A stretch of 64,000 nt of DNA from Paraburkholderia susongensis (lineage in GTDB: Bacteria > Pseudomonadota > Gammaproteobacteria > Burkholderiales > Burkholderiaceae). The position numbers were made by a program, and so were the translations under genes. The DNA lies in NCBI RefSeq assembly GCF_900177725.1, contig NZ_FXAT01000003.1, forward strand, positions 620,001-684,000, written 5' to 3'. Shown in pieces: positions 15,542 to 25,579 of the stretch; within the stretch, counting starts at the first letter, position 1; each line of letters begins with the position of its first letter. The notes below the pieces were generated by a model. It had not been told where the DNA came from. It searched no databases and saw nothing but the letters and a program-made list of their open reading frames with translations.

Positions 15542-17905
15542 ATGACACTCGACATCACACAGTTCTATCAGACGTTCTTCGACGAAGCGGACGAACTGCT
15601 CGCGCAGATGGAGCAGTTGCTGCTCGATCTCGACGTGGCCCATCCGGACCCCGAAGACCTCGCGGCGATCTTCCGCGCCGCGCATTCGATCAAGGGCGGC
15701 GCGGCGACCTTCGGCTTCACCGCGCTCACGGAGACGACGCACATTCTCGAGTCGCTGCTCGATCGCGCGCGCAACAACGAACTCGTACTGCGCAAGGACA
15801 TGATCGACTCGTTCCTCGAAACCAAGGACGTGCTGTCCGGCCAGCTCGCCGACTACCGCGCGAGCGCCGAGCCCGATGCGGACGTGGCGCGCGCGATCTG
15901 CGCGAAGCTCGAACAACTGCATGCGGAAAGTCGCATGGGGGGCGGGTTGGCTGAATCAGCACAAGACACCGTCACGGGCGGCACCCCGCCCGAGCATGTC
16001 GTCGAACAGGCGGTGCAGGTGGCTGAAGAATGGACAGGCGGCGAACCGGCACAGACCGGGCAAGCCGCCGGGACGGGCGACGGCACGGCGGACAGCAAAG
16101 CCGACAGCGCCGGTCCTCATCTGAAAATTACGCTACGGGGCGTGGGAGAAAAAGACCAGGAACTGCTCGCCGAAGAGCTGGGTAACCTGGGCGATATCGT
16201 CGGGCGGGTCAAGAGCGGCGGCGATCTGATGCTGTGGCTTGCGACCGACGTACCCCCCGACGACATCATCGCCGTGTGCTGTTTCGTGATCGACGAAAGT
16301 CAGATCGCGATCGGCCGCGGCACCGCGCCGGCGGACGACGCGCAGCAAGGCGAACCTGGAACGCCCGACGCTGCCGCCGCCACGCCGGCGCAAACGGCGC
16401 ACGTTGCACCCGCCGCTACCGCGGCGCAAGCGTATGCGCATACGGCAAATCAGGTGGAGTACGCAGCGTCGTCGGCCTCGGGGGCCGACACCACTGCGCC
16501 CGCCAGCACGTCCGGTGCGGCCGGTGTGGCCAGTGTGGCCGATAGCGCCGCGCCCGGTCTCGCCGAAGCGGCTTCGGCCGTGGCAACCGTCGCGGCTCAA
16601 CCGGCAGCAGCGACGCCGGCCGCCGGCACGTCCGCCGAACACGACCGCAAGACCGCCCGCCCGGCCGCCGCGGCCGCGAGCGGCGAAGGCAGTTCGATTC
16701 GCGTCGGCGTCGAGAAGGTCGATCAGTTGATCAACCTCGTCGGCGAACTGGTCATCACGCAGGCGATGCTCGCGGAAACCACCAGCACGTTCGACCCGGC
16801 GCTGCACGACCGGCTCTTCAACGGCATGGCGCAACTCGAGCGCAATGCGCGCGATCTGCAGGAAGCGGTGATGTCGATCCGCATGATGCCGATGGACTAC
16901 GTGTTCAGCCGCTTCCCGCGCCTCGTGCGCGATCTCGCGGCGAAACTCGGCAAGGAGGTCGAACTCGTCACGTTCGGTCAGGCGACCGAGCTCGACAAGA
17001 GCCTCATCGAACGGATCATCGATCCGCTCACGCACCTCGTGCGCAACAGCCTCGACCACGGCATCGAAACCGTCGAGGCGCGGCGCGCGGCGGGCAAGGA
17101 TTCGACCGGCCAGCTCGTGCTGTCGGCGGCACACCACGGCGGCAACATCGTGATCGAGGTGAGCGACGACGGTGCGGGTCTGCGCCGCGACAAGATTCTC
17201 GCGAAGGCGGCGAGGCAGGGCATGCAGGTCAGCGAGACGATGACCGACGAGGAAGTCTGGAACCTGATCTTCCTGCCGGGCTTCTCGACGGCGGAACAGG
17301 TGACGGACGTATCGGGCCGCGGCGTCGGCATGGACGTCGTGAAGCGCAACATCCAGTCGATGGGCGGCCACGTCGAGATCACCTCGCACGCGGGCAAGGG
17401 CAGCACCACGCGCATCGTGTTGCCGCTCACGCTCGCGATCCTCGACGGCATGTCGGTGAAGGTCGGCAACGAGATCTTCATCCTGCCGCTGAACTTCGTG
17501 ATGGAGTCGCTGCAGCCGCAAGCCGACCACATTTATACGGTCGCCAACGGCGAGCGCGTGGTGCGCGTGCGTGGCGAATATCTGCCGCTCATCGCGCTGC
17601 ACGAAGTGTTCAACGTCGACGAAGCGAAGCAGGACCCGACGCAAGGCATCGTCACGATCATGCAGACCGAGGGACGACGCTTCGCGATGCTGATCGACGA
17701 ACTGGTCGGCCAGCAGCAGGTCGTCGTGAAGAATCTGGAAACGAATTACCGCAAGGTGCACGGCATTTCCGCCGCGACCATTCTCGGCGACGGCAGCGTC
17801 GCGCTGATCGTGGACGTGGCGGCGCTGAACCGCGAAACGCGCCATGCGCATGGGCACGCGCATGGACAACATGCGCAGGCGCACAGCGCGATGAGCTTCG
17901 CGTGA
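15542..17905 (+). CDS. cheA: Chemotaxis sensor histidine kinase CheA
   Basis: CheA (787 aa) autophosphorylates when receptors signal and passes phosphate to CheY and CheB. Domains: Hpt P1 at about 1-110 with phospho-His48 in FRAAHSIKGGA; a P2-type region at about 190-260 (LKITLRGVGEKDQELLAEEL); an Ala/Thr/Pro-rich linker to about 375; the dimerisation domain from about 382; the HATPase with LTHLVRNSLDHGIE, VSDDGAGL and GRGVGMDVV; and a CheW-like end from about 630. It is longer than E. coli CheA because of the low-complexity linker. The C-terminus is His-rich (HAHGHAHGQHAQAHS). Confidence 0.97.
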   Translation: MTLDITQFYQTFFDEADELLAQMEQLLLDLDVAHPDPEDLAAIFRAAHSIKGGAATFGFTALTETTHILESLLDRARNNELVLRKDMIDSFLETKDVLSGQLADYRASAEPDADVARAICAKLEQLHAESRMGGGLAESAQDTVTGGTPPEHVVEQAVQVAEEWTGGEPAQTGQAAGTGDGTADSKADSAGPHLKITLRGVGEKDQELLAEELGNLGDIVGRVKSGGDLMLWLATDVPPDDIIAVCCFVIDESQIAIGRGTAPADDAQQGEPGTPDAAAATPAQTAHVAPAATAAQAYAHTANQVEYAASSASGADTTAPASTSGAAGVASVADSAAPGLAEAASAVATVAAQPAAATPAAGTSAEHDRKTARPAAAAASGEGSSIRVGVEKVDQLINLVGELVITQAMLAETTSTFDPALHDRLFNGMAQLERNARDLQEAVMSIRMMPMDYVFSRFPRLVRDLAAKLGKEVELVTFGQATELDKSLIERIIDPLTHLVRNSLDHGIETVEARRAAGKDSTGQLVLSAAHHGGNIVIEVSDDGAGLRRDKILAKAARQGMQVSETMTDEEVWNLIFLPGFSTAEQVTDVSGRGVGMDVVKRNIQSMGGHVEITSHAGKGSTTRIVLPLTLAILDGMSVKVGNEIFILPLNFVMESLQPQADHIYTVANGERVVRVRGEYLPLIALHEVFNVDEAKQDPTQGIVTIMQTEGRRFAMLIDELVGQQQVVVKNLETNYRKVHGISAATILGDGSVALIVDVAALNRETRHAHGHAHGQHAQAHSAMSFA

Positions 17906-18001
17906 CGCGCGGCCACGGCGTGACGCGTGCCCGAAATCCGGCATCGCCAGTCGTCGCAACACACATTCAACTCATTTCATCCCAACCGTCTGGGGGCTAA
18001 C

Positions 18002-18538
18002 GTGGCAGAAGTCCAATCCATCAATTCGAGCGTCGCGAGCACGAGCGGTACGAATGGCCGCCGCGAAGCGCATCAGGCCGACGCCGGCGGTCAGGAATTC
18101 CTCGTCTTCACGCTCGGCGCCGAAGAGTACGGCATCGACATTCTGAAGGTGCAGGAAATCCGCGGCTACGACAACGTCACGCGCATCGCCAATGCGCCCG
18201 AATTCATCAAGGGCGTCATCAACCTGCGCGGCATCATCGTGCCGATCGTCGACATGCGCATCAAGTTTCATCTGGGCCGCGTCGAGTACGACCACCAGAC
18301 CGTCGTCATCATCCTCAACGTCGCGCATCGCGTGGTCGGGATGGTCGTGGACGGTGTGTCGGACGTGCTCACGCTCGCCGCCGACCAGATCATGCCGGCG
18401 CCCGAATTCGGCGCAACGATGACGACCGAGTACCTCACGGGCCTCGGCACCGTCGACGGCCGCATGCTGATCCTGATGGACATCGAAAAGCTCATGACGA
18501 GCCGCGAAATGGCGCTGACCGAAGCGCTCGGCGTTTAA
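18002..18538 (+). CDS. cheW: Chemotaxis coupling protein CheW
   Basis: CheW (178 aa) links receptors to CheA in the signalling arrays. The GTG at 18002 ([10 protein letters not shown]) is chosen because it follows GGGGGC and removes a leader without family similarity. The CheW domain runs from about residue 30 ([20 protein letters not shown]) to the end, with [14 protein letters not shown] and VVDGVSDVL, the two usual beta-barrel signatures. It sits between cheA and the receptor gene in the same operon. Confidence 0.96.
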   Translation: MAEVQSINSSVASTSGTNGRREAHQADAGGQEFLVFTLGAEEYGIDILKVQEIRGYDNVTRIANAPEFIKGVINLRGIIVPIVDMRIKFHLGRVEYDHQTVVIILNVAHRVVGMVVDGVSDVLTLAADQIMPAPEFGATMTTEYLTGLGTVDGRMLILMDIEKLMTSREMALTEALGV

Positions 18539-18600
18539 CGGTGCACCACGCGGCACGCCACGGCGAATCAGAAACGGGATATGGCAAAGGGAGCATCAAG

Positions 18601-20523
18601 ATGTTGAGCAGGTGGTCGATCCGCACCTCGTTGACGTTGGTCGGGGTTCTTCTGGTTACGCTGACCGTGGTGGTCGGCGCGCTCGGGTTCACCGCGTTGA
18701 AGCGTGCGAGCGGCTCGCTCGATCGCATCGCGCGCGGCGATCTCGTGGCGATTCACGCGCTCGACGACGCGTCTTCGTACCTGCTGCGCTCGCGTCTCGC
18801 GGTGGACCGCTTCAACACGCTATCGGCCGCGGGCAACGCGGATGAAGCGAAGAAAGCGATTGACCGTGCACAGGAGCTGCTCGTCAAGGGCAACCAGAGC
18901 TGGCAGGTGTATCTCGACGCGCCGAAGTATGGCGTCGATCAGGCTCTGCTCGACGACGTGCTCGCCAAACGCACGACCGTGATGCGCGACGGCGTCGACG
19001 TGGAATTCGCCGCGCTCAACGCGAACAATCTCGACGCATACCACGCTGTTGCCGACACGAAGATCAGCCCGATGTTCATCGCCTACGACGCGGCGGCGGC
19101 CGCCGTCATCAAGGCGCTGCAGCAGAGCGTGCTCGATCAGCAGGCGAGCGCGCAGTCCAACGCGTCGCTGATGATGACGTCGATCGTCGCCGTCACGGTG
19201 CTCGCGCTGCTGCTCGTGGCGGGCATCCGCGTCGCGCTGCGCGGGCTCATCGTGGAGCCGTTGAAGGACGCGACCGTGTGCTTCGAGCGCATTGCCGCGG
19301 GCGATCTGTCCGGCACGGTCGAGGTGTTCAGCCACAACGAGATCGGGCGGCTGTTCGCCGGTATCAAGCAGATGCAGGAAAGCCTCGCGACGATGGTGCG
19401 CGCGGTGCGCGGCAGCACCGAATCGATCGACACCGGCGCGCGCGAAATCGCGATGGGCAACACCGATCTGTCGCAGCGCACCGAGCAGCAGGCGGCGTCG
19501 CTGCAGGAAACCGCGTCGAGCATGGATCAACTGACCGGCACCGTGCGGCAGAACGCCGAGAACGCGCGCCAGGCGAGCCAGCTTGCCGTGAACGCGTCCG
19601 ACATCGCGACGCGCGGCGGCGACGTGGTGAGCCAGGTCGTCACGACGATGCAGGAGATCGCGACGAGTTCGAGCAAGGTCGTCGACATCATCGGCGTGAT
19701 CGAGGGTATCGCGTTCCAGACGAACATTCTCGCGCTGAACGCGGCGGTCGAGGCCGCGCGCGCCGGCGAGCAGGGCCGTGGCTTCGCGGTCGTCGCGGGC
19801 GAAGTGCGCAGCCTCGCGCAACGCAGCGCGAGCGCGGCGAAGGAGATCAAGGAGCTGATCGGCGATTCGGCCGGCAAGGTGAAGAGCGGGTCCGAGCTGG
19901 TCGGCCGCGCGGGCACGACGATGGACGAGATCGTGCAGGCAGTGCGCCGCGTGACCGACATCATGGGCGAGATCAGCGCCGCGTCGGAAGAGCAGTCGGG
20001 CGGTATCGAGCAGGTCAATCGCGCGGTCGTGCAGATGGATTCGGTCACGCAGCAGAACGCCGCGCTCGTCGAGCAGGCGGCGGCCGCGGCGGCGTCGCTC
20101 GAAGACCAGACGCGTCAGTTGCAGGCGGTGCTGAGCGGCTGGAAGGTCGCCGACGGTTCGGCACGCAACGGCGCGGCGGCAGTGCGTCCGCAGACGGCAG
20201 TGCACGTGAGCGGCGCGACGGGCGCGCAGTTCGCCAAAGCCGTGGCGCCGCAAGCGACGAATTCGGCAACAAGCGCAGCGACGCATGCAACAACGAGCGC
20301 AGCGATGAACGTAGCGACGAGCGCAACAACCCGTGCAGGCAGCACAGGCAACGCCGCTCGCGCATCGGGCACGGCTGCGGTCACGCACGAGGCCAGCACC
20401 CGCGTCGAACCCGCGCTGAAACCGAAGCAGGCCACGGCACCCGCGCGTACGGCCTCAGCGATTCCTGCTGTCACGGCGAGCGCGGCAGCGGCAGGCTCTG
20501 ACGCGGACTGGGAAACGTTCTAG
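18601..20523 (+). CDS. Methyl-accepting chemotaxis protein (Tar/Tsr-like)
   Basis: This 640-aa receptor has transmembrane helices at about 9-31 and 190-212 with a four-helix-bundle periplasmic sensor domain between. A HAMP domain follows ([20 protein letters not shown]), then the signalling domain with the hairpin tip [20 protein letters not shown]. The C-terminal DWETF is a CheR/CheB-binding pentapeptide, so it is a high-abundance type receptor. Before it lies a low-complexity tail of Ala/Thr/Ser runs. The start at 18601 follows GGGAG and gives the normal N-terminal helix. The ligand is unknown. Confidence 0.95.
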   Translation: MLSRWSIRTSLTLVGVLLVTLTVVVGALGFTALKRASGSLDRIARGDLVAIHALDDASSYLLRSRLAVDRFNTLSAAGNADEAKKAIDRAQELLVKGNQSWQVYLDAPKYGVDQALLDDVLAKRTTVMRDGVDVEFAALNANNLDAYHAVADTKISPMFIAYDAAAAAVIKALQQSVLDQQASAQSNASLMMTSIVAVTVLALLLVAGIRVALRGLIVEPLKDATVCFERIAAGDLSGTVEVFSHNEIGRLFAGIKQMQESLATMVRAVRGSTESIDTGAREIAMGNTDLSQRTEQQAASLQETASSMDQLTGTVRQNAENARQASQLAVNASDIATRGGDVVSQVVTTMQEIATSSSKVVDIIGVIEGIAFQTNILALNAAVEAARAGEQGRGFAVVAGEVRSLAQRSASAAKEIKELIGDSAGKVKSGSELVGRAGTTMDEIVQAVRRVTDIMGEISAASEEQSGGIEQVNRAVVQMDSVTQQNAALVEQAAAAAASLEDQTRQLQAVLSGWKVADGSARNGAAAVRPQTAVHVSGATGAQFAKAVAPQATNSATSAATHATTSAAMNVATSATTRAGSTGNAARASGTAAVTHEASTRVEPALKPKQATAPARTASAIPAVTASAAAAGSDADWETF

Positions 20524-20570
20524 ACGACGCGTCAGGCACGGGCAGAAGAAGGCATAGGGAGCATACGGAC

Positions 20571-21566
20571 ATGCGGTCATTCGGCATCGCGCTCGCAGAG
20601 GGGCGAAGCATCGCAGCACGCGCGGCCCCGGAGCGGGCCGCTCCGGAGAGACCCGCCGAAACGGCACGCGACTTCGAATTCACACCGGCCGACTTTGCCC
20701 GCATCCGCGATCTGATTCATCGCGCGGCGGGTATCTCGCTGTCGGATCACAAACGCGACATGGCATACAGCCGGCTCGCGCGCCGTCTGCGAGCGCGCGG
20801 CCTCGAGACGTTCCGGCAGTATCTCGATCTGCTCGAAACGCAAAACGATCCGGCCGAGTGGGAAGCGTTCACGAACGCGCTGACCACGAACCTCACCGCG
20901 TTCTTTCGCGAGGCCCATCACTTTCCGATCCTCGCCGACTTCGCGCCGCGCCGCGCGCAGCCGGTCGCCGTGTGGTGCTCGGCGGCATCGACGGGCGAGG
21001 AGCCGTACTCGATCGCGATGACGCTGATCGAAGCGCTCGGCGAGAGCGGCGCGCGCCAGGCGTCGGTGCTCGCCACCGACATCGACACTCAGGTGCTCGC
21101 CAAGGCCGAAGCCGGCGTCTATCAGTTCGACCAGGTCAAGCACCTGTCGCACGAGCGCCTGAAGCGCTTCTTCCTGAAGGGCACCGGTGCCCATGCGGGA
21201 ATGGTCAAGGTGCGCCCCGAAGTGCGCGCGCTCGTGCGCTTCGAACAGTTGAACCTGACCGATCGCGATTACCCGTTGCGCACGCAGTTCGATGCGATTT
21301 TCTGCCGCAACGTGATGATCTATTTCGACAAGCCAACGCAGGCGCAGGTGCTCGCGCGCTTCGAGCCGCTGATGAAACCGGGCGGCCTGCTGTTCGCCGG
21401 GCATTCGGAGAACTTCACGTACGTGACGCAGGCATTCAGGCTGCGCGGCCAGACCGTCTACGAGCTGACCCGCGACGCGGGCGGCGCGCGTTCGCACTCG
21501 CGCGCGGCAGCAGGCGGGAGCGCAGTGGCTGCCACGCATCACACGACGAGCGGGGTGGCCGCATGA
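20571..21566 (+). CDS. cheR: Chemotaxis protein methyltransferase CheR
   Basis: CheR (331 aa) methylates glutamates of receptors with S-adenosylmethionine. The N-terminal helical domain (about 40-115) has [20 protein letters not shown] and [20 protein letters not shown]. The SAM-binding Rossmann domain has [20 protein letters not shown], the ATDIDTQVL motif and [14 protein letters not shown]. It ends in ATG/TGA overlap with cheD, indicating translational coupling. The N-terminal 40 residues and the last 25 are low complexity. Confidence 0.96.
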   Translation: MRSFGIALAEGRSIAARAAPERAAPERPAETARDFEFTPADFARIRDLIHRAAGISLSDHKRDMAYSRLARRLRARGLETFRQYLDLLETQNDPAEWEAFTNALTTNLTAFFREAHHFPILADFAPRRAQPVAVWCSAASTGEEPYSIAMTLIEALGESGARQASVLATDIDTQVLAKAEAGVYQFDQVKHLSHERLKRFFLKGTGAHAGMVKVRPEVRALVRFEQLNLTDRDYPLRTQFDAIFCRNVMIYFDKPTQAQVLARFEPLMKPGGLLFAGHSENFTYVTQAFRLRGQTVYELTRDAGGARSHSRAAAGGSAVAATHHTTSGVAA

Positions 21567-22276
21567 GCAGCGCGTTGCCGATCGCATCCAATCTCTACTA
21601 CGACAACCACTTCAAGCGCCCCGGCGTGAAGCTGTTGCCCAACGAGTTCTACACCACGAGCGAAGACATGGTGCTCGTGACCGTGCTCGGCTCGTGCGTC
21701 GCGGCCTGCATCCAGGACCGCACCGCGGGTATCGGCGGGATGAATCACTTCATGCTGCCCGACGACGGCGCCGACGTCGCCCAGGCCGCCTCCGACTCGA
21801 TGCGCTACGGCGCGTACGCGATGGAAGTGCTCATCAACGAACTGATCAAGGCGGGCGGGCGGCGCGAGCGTTTCGAGGCGAAGGTGTTCGGCGGCGGCGC
21901 GGTGCTCGCCGGCATGACGACGATGAACATCGGCGATCGCAATTCGGAATTCGTGCGCCGCTATCTCGCCACCGAAAAAATCCGCATCGTCGCCGAGGAC
22001 CTGCAGGGCTCGTATCCGCGCAAGGTCGCGTTCATGCCGCGCACAGGCCAGGTGATGGTGAAGAAATTGCGCCTTCAGCAGGAAGCGGGCGTGGCCGAGC
22101 GCGAGCAGGCGCTCGTGCGCCAAAGCCCCGAAGCGCGCGCCGAGCGGCTCGCGGCGGCGCGCAAGCGGGTCGAGCTGTTCGCGTTGCCGGCTGCCGCGCG
22201 GCCGAAAATCGAACTGTTCGGCGCGAGCCTGCGACCAGCTTATTCCAACAACGCCAGAACCATAGAGGAGGCGTGA
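21563..22276 (+). CDS. cheD: Chemoreceptor glutamine deamidase CheD
   Basis: CheD (237 aa) deamidates specific glutamines of chemoreceptors. The catalytic Cys and His are seen in [14 protein letters not shown] and [10 protein letters not shown]. Further family blocks are [34 protein letters not shown] and [15 protein letters not shown] [14 protein letters not shown]. The start overlaps the cheR stop by four bases. The C-terminal 80 residues are longer than in Thermotoga CheD and contain a basic helix, as is common in beta-proteobacteria. Confidence 0.95.
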   Translation: MSSALPIASNLYYDNHFKRPGVKLLPNEFYTTSEDMVLVTVLGSCVAACIQDRTAGIGGMNHFMLPDDGADVAQAASDSMRYGAYAMEVLINELIKAGGRRERFEAKVFGGGAVLAGMTTMNIGDRNSEFVRRYLATEKIRIVAEDLQGSYPRKVAFMPRTGQVMVKKLRLQQEAGVAEREQALVRQSPEARAERLAAARKRVELFALPAAARPKIELFGASLRPAYSNNARTIEEA

Positions 22277-23397
22277 GCGCTGTGCAAAAGATCAAGGTAT
22301 TGTGCGTCGACGATTCGGCGCTGATCCGCAGCCTGATGACCGAGATCATCAACGGCCAGCCGGACATGACGGTCGTCGCAACCGCGCCCGACCCGCTCGT
22401 CGCGCGCGAACTCATCAAGCAGCACAACCCGGAAGTATTGACGCTCGACGTCGAAATGCCGCGCATGGACGGCCTCGATTTTCTCGAGAAGCTCATGCGC
22501 TTGCGGCCGATGCCGGTCGTGATGGTGTCGTCGCTGACCGAGCGCGGCAACGAAATCACGCTGCGCGCGCTCGAACTCGGCGCGGTCGATTTCGTGACCA
22601 AGCCGAAGGTCGGCATTCGCGACGGCATGCTCGATTACGCGGAAAGGCTCGCCGACAAGATTCGCGCGGCGGCCCGCGCCCGCGTGCGCCACACCGCGCC
22701 CGCGCAGCATGCGGCGGCACACGGCACGCATGGCACGCATGCCACGCACGCCGCGCACGCGCCAGCCGAGAGCGCGCCGCTTTTCAACAATCCGCTGCTG
22801 AGCACCGAGAAGCTCATCATCGTCGGCGCGTCGACGGGCGGCACCGAGGCGATCCGCGAAGTGCTCGTGCCGCTGCCGCCCGATGCGCCCGCGGTGCTGA
22901 TCGCACAGCACATGCCGCCGGGTTTCACGAAATCTTTTGCGCAACGTCTCAATGGTTTGTGCCGGATTACCGTTAAAGAAGCAGAGCACGGCGAGCGCGT
23001 GCTGCCGGGCCATGCGTACATCGCGCCGGGCCATGCGCATCTGCTGCTGGCCCGTAGCGGCGCGAACTATATCGCGCACTTGTCCGACGATCCGCCGGTG
23101 AACCGGCATCGTCCGTCGGTCGACGTGCTGTTCCGCTCGGCCGCGCAGCATGCGGGCAAGAACGCGGTGGGCGTGATTCTGACCGGCATGGGGCGCGACG
23201 GCGCGGCCGGTCTGCTGGAGATGAAAAAGGCGGGCGCCTACACGCTGGCACAGGACGAAGCGAGCTGCATCGTGTTCGGCATGCCGCGCGAGGCGATCGC
23301 CCTGGGTGCCGCCGACGAGATCGCCGCGCTGCCGGAAATGAGCCGGCGCGTGATGGCGCGTTTGTCGTCGATGGGCGAGCGCGTGCAGCGGGTGTGA
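22273..23397 (+). CDS. cheB: Receptor methylesterase / response regulator CheB
   Basis: CheB (374 aa) removes receptor methyl groups after phosphorylation by CheA. The receiver domain has Asp59 ([12 protein letters not shown]) and Lys in [10 protein letters not shown] His/Ala/Thr-rich linker (about 140-160) joins it to the esterase domain with the triad Ser187 (GASTGGTEA), His213 (AQHMPPG) and Asp309 (GMGRDGA). The GTG at 22273 overlaps the cheD stop by four bases; a second GTG at 22282 is better spaced from the GAGGAG site, so either could be used. Confidence 0.96.
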   Translation: MSAVQKIKVLCVDDSALIRSLMTEIINGQPDMTVVATAPDPLVARELIKQHNPEVLTLDVEMPRMDGLDFLEKLMRLRPMPVVMVSSLTERGNEITLRALELGAVDFVTKPKVGIRDGMLDYAERLADKIRAAARARVRHTAPAQHAAAHGTHGTHATHAAHAPAESAPLFNNPLLSTEKLIIVGASTGGTEAIREVLVPLPPDAPAVLIAQHMPPGFTKSFAQRLNGLCRITVKEAEHGERVLPGHAYIAPGHAHLLLARSGANYIAHLSDDPPVNRHRPSVDVLFRSAAQHAGKNAVGVILTGMGRDGAAGLLEMKKAGAYTLAQDEASCIVFGMPREAIALGAADEIAALPEMSRRVMARLSSMGERVQRV

Positions 23398-23470
23398 TGC
23401 GCGCCGGGTGGATCGCGGCGCTCAGGCGCCGCAACACGGATCAAGCAAAGAGAAAGACAAAGGGAAAGAA

Positions 23471-23866
23471 ATGGATAAGGGAATGAAGATTCTGATAGTT
23501 GACGATTTTCCGACGATGCGCCGGATCGTCCGCAATCTGCTCAAGGAACTCGGTTACTCGAACGTCGACGAAGCGGAAGACGGCCAGACCGGTCTCGCGC
23601 GTCTGCGCGGCGGCAGCTACGACTTCGTGATCTCCGACTGGAACATGCCGAACCTCGACGGTCTCGCGATGCTCAAGGAAATCCGCGCCGACGCGCATCT
23701 CTCGCATCTGCCAGTGCTGATGGTGACGGCCGAGTCGAAGAAGGAGAACATCATCGCCGCGGCCCAGGCGGGTGCGAGCGGCTACGTGGTCAAGCCGTTC
23801 ACGGCCGCGACGCTCGACGAGAAGCTCAACAAGATCATCGAGAAGATGGCGAAAGCCGGGAGCTGA
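23471..23866 (+). CDS. cheY: Chemotaxis response regulator CheY
   Basis: CheY (131 aa) binds the motor switch when phosphorylated and changes rotation. The key residues are Asp11/Asp12, the phospho-acceptor Asp56 ([11 protein letters not shown]), Thr in LMVTAES and Lys in YVVKPFT, and the whole sequence is very close to classical CheY. The ATG at 23471 has the ribosome-binding site AAAGGGAAAG. It is followed by cheZ after one base, so this is the CheZ-controlled CheY of the cluster. Confidence 0.97.
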   Translation: MDKGMKILIVDDFPTMRRIVRNLLKELGYSNVDEAEDGQTGLARLRGGSYDFVISDWNMPNLDGLAMLKEIRADAHLSHLPVLMVTAESKKENIIAAAQAGASGYVVKPFTAATLDEKLNKIIEKMAKAGS

Positions 23867-23867
23867 C

Positions 23868-24578
23868 GTGACGCCGCCCACCCAAACGCCTGGCGCCGAA
23901 GCGGCCAACGAGAGCGGCGAACTCGCGTCGGACCGCATCCTCGCCCGCATCGGACAACTCACGCGCACGCTGCGCGATTCGATGCGCGAACTCGGGCTCG
24001 ACAAGCACGTCGAGCGCGCGGCCGAAGCCGTGCCCGATGCGCGCGATCGTCTCAAGTACATCGCCGACATGACCGAGCAGGCCGCCGAGCGCGTGCTGTC
24101 GGCGATCGACGTCGCGAAGCCGGTGCAGGAACAGTTGCAGAAAGACGCGGGCGCGCTCGACGCGCGCTGGGAGCAGTGGTACGCGGCGCCGATCGAGCGC
24201 GAGGAAGTGCGCGCGCTCATGAACGACACGCGCACATTCCTGCGCGGCGTGCCCGAGGCGACCAGCGCGACCAACGCGCAACTCATGGAGATCATGCTCG
24301 CGCAGGACTTCCAGGATCTGACCGGCCAGGTCATCAAGAAGATCACGGACGTCGTGTATCTGATCGAGCAGCAACTGCTCGGCGTGCTCGTCGAGAACAT
24401 CGCGCTCGAGCGGCGCGAACAGTTCGCGGCGAACGCGGCGGCGCTCGCGGCCGAGGTCTCGCCGACCGGCAGCCCGGAGCATCTGCTCAACGGTCCGCAG
24501 ATCAATCCGGAAGGCAAGACGGATGTGCTGCAGGATCAGGCGCAGGTCGACGATCTGCTCGCGAGCCTCGGCTTCTGA
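23868..24578 (+). CDS. cheZ: Protein phosphatase CheZ
   Basis: CheZ (236 aa) dephosphorylates CheY-P. The long helical hairpin carries the active site IMLAQDFQDLTGQVIKKITD, with the catalytic Gln in the DLTGQ segment. The C-terminal end QAQVDDLLASLGF is the CheY-tethering peptide. The GTG at 23868 begins one base after the cheY stop; longer readings overlap cheY in another frame and are not coding. It closes the chemotaxis operon. Confidence 0.96.
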   Translation: MTPPTQTPGAEAANESGELASDRILARIGQLTRTLRDSMRELGLDKHVERAAEAVPDARDRLKYIADMTEQAAERVLSAIDVAKPVQEQLQKDAGALDARWEQWYAAPIEREEVRALMNDTRTFLRGVPEATSATNAQLMEIMLAQDFQDLTGQVIKKITDVVYLIEQQLLGVLVENIALERREQFAANAAALAAEVSPTGSPEHLLNGPQINPEGKTDVLQDQAQVDDLLASLGF

Positions 24579-24998
24579 CGGCGGTCCGGCCTGGGCGCCA
24601 GGCCGGTTCTCCGCTGGCTGTTCCTTACCGGTGAATCCTTACCGGCGGGGCGTCACCGCCGGTTCTTCCGCGCCCATCCGCCCGTCCTCGCGGCGCACTC
24701 CAAACGCGCGTTTGATGCACGTGTTCGATGCGTGTGTTCAATGCACATTTCACACATAGTTTCCCGCTTGTAATAGACGGTAAGCCATCCGCGCGCCCGC
24801 GCCTTCTGTCAGCCGACGTGATCCACAGGCATACTACGGGGTCAAAGCGGTACGGCGCCTCGCCATTGCAGCGCCGGCCGGTCGCGTGGTGAGGGACACT
24901 CCCCAGGGTCGCGGCCGCGGCGGTGCCGTATCATTTGCCTACTAGCAGCCGGTCCGCGTAATGCGTGAGCCGCGCCGCAGCTCGGGAGGAGCTTCGTC
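24579..24998. other. Intergenic region after the chemotaxis operon
   Basis: These 420 bases hold a hairpin at 24586-24606 (CCGGCCTGG with a 3-base loop, followed by TTCT), which may end the chemotaxis transcript. Beyond it I see no gene, repeat or confident promoter. The last 40 bases carry the ribosome-binding site of the next gene (GGGAGGAGC). Confidence 0.5.
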
Positions 24999-25568
24999 AT
25001 GTGGAGTAGCGTATGCCGCGCCGGGAAAGCCACGGCGCTTGTGGTGCCATGTGTGTTGTCGTGCTCGCTGTTGATTCTCACGGCCCCGCAGTCCGCTCAT
25101 GCGGCACTGGGCGCCGCGCCGATGACGCCGCCCGCGGACGCCACCGTTTCTTCCCGCGTGGTTCAGCCCGTCAGCAGCGCGGCGCAGAGCGTGATGCGTT
25201 CTGCGTCGAGCGCGGCTTCGTCGGCGTCTTCCACGTCTTCGGCTTCCCCTTCGTATACCGTGCGCGAGACCACGCTCGGCAACGGCACCGTGGTGCGCGA
25301 ATATCTCGCCGCCAACGGCTCCGTGTTCGGCATTGCGTGGCATGGCCCGCAGATGCCCGATCTCAACGATCTGCTCGGCAGCTACTTCTCGCAGTACGTC
25401 GCTGGGGTGAAGGCCGTGCGCGCGACGCGCGGCAACGCGCGCGGCCCGGTCAGTGTCGATCAGAGCGGGCTCGTCGTGCGCTCGGGCGGCCACATGGGCG
25501 CGTTCAGCGGCGTTGCGTGGTTGCCGTCGGCGCTGCCTGCCGGCGTCAGCGGTTCGGACATCCAGTAA
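24999..25568 (+). CDS. Exported DUF2844 protein
   Basis: This 189-aa protein resembles the DUF2844 family, of unknown function, which is usually encoded next to DUF3443 in Burkholderiaceae. A signal peptide covers residues 1-35 (ATALVVPCVLSCSLLILTAP, ending QSAHA). A Ser/Ala-rich stretch follows, then the conserved part YTVRETTLGNGTVVREYLAA and VFGIAWHGPQMPDLNDLLG. The ribosome-binding site GGGAGGAGC is strong. It is directly followed by the DUF3443 gene, so the two are a functional pair. Confidence 0.82.
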   Translation: MWSSVCRAGKATALVVPCVLSCSLLILTAPQSAHAALGAAPMTPPADATVSSRVVQPVSSAAQSVMRSASSAASSASSTSSASPSYTVRETTLGNGTVVREYLAANGSVFGIAWHGPQMPDLNDLLGSYFSQYVAGVKAVRATRGNARGPVSVDQSGLVVRSGGHMGAFSGVAWLPSALPAGVSGSDIQ

Positions 25569-25579
25569 TGAGGACGACG

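Noticed and set aside
20254..20500. Low-complexity Ala/Thr/Ser tail of the chemoreceptor as a separate repeat element
   Set aside because: It is in frame, ends in the functional DWETF pentapeptide and is best seen as a flexible tether of the receptor.
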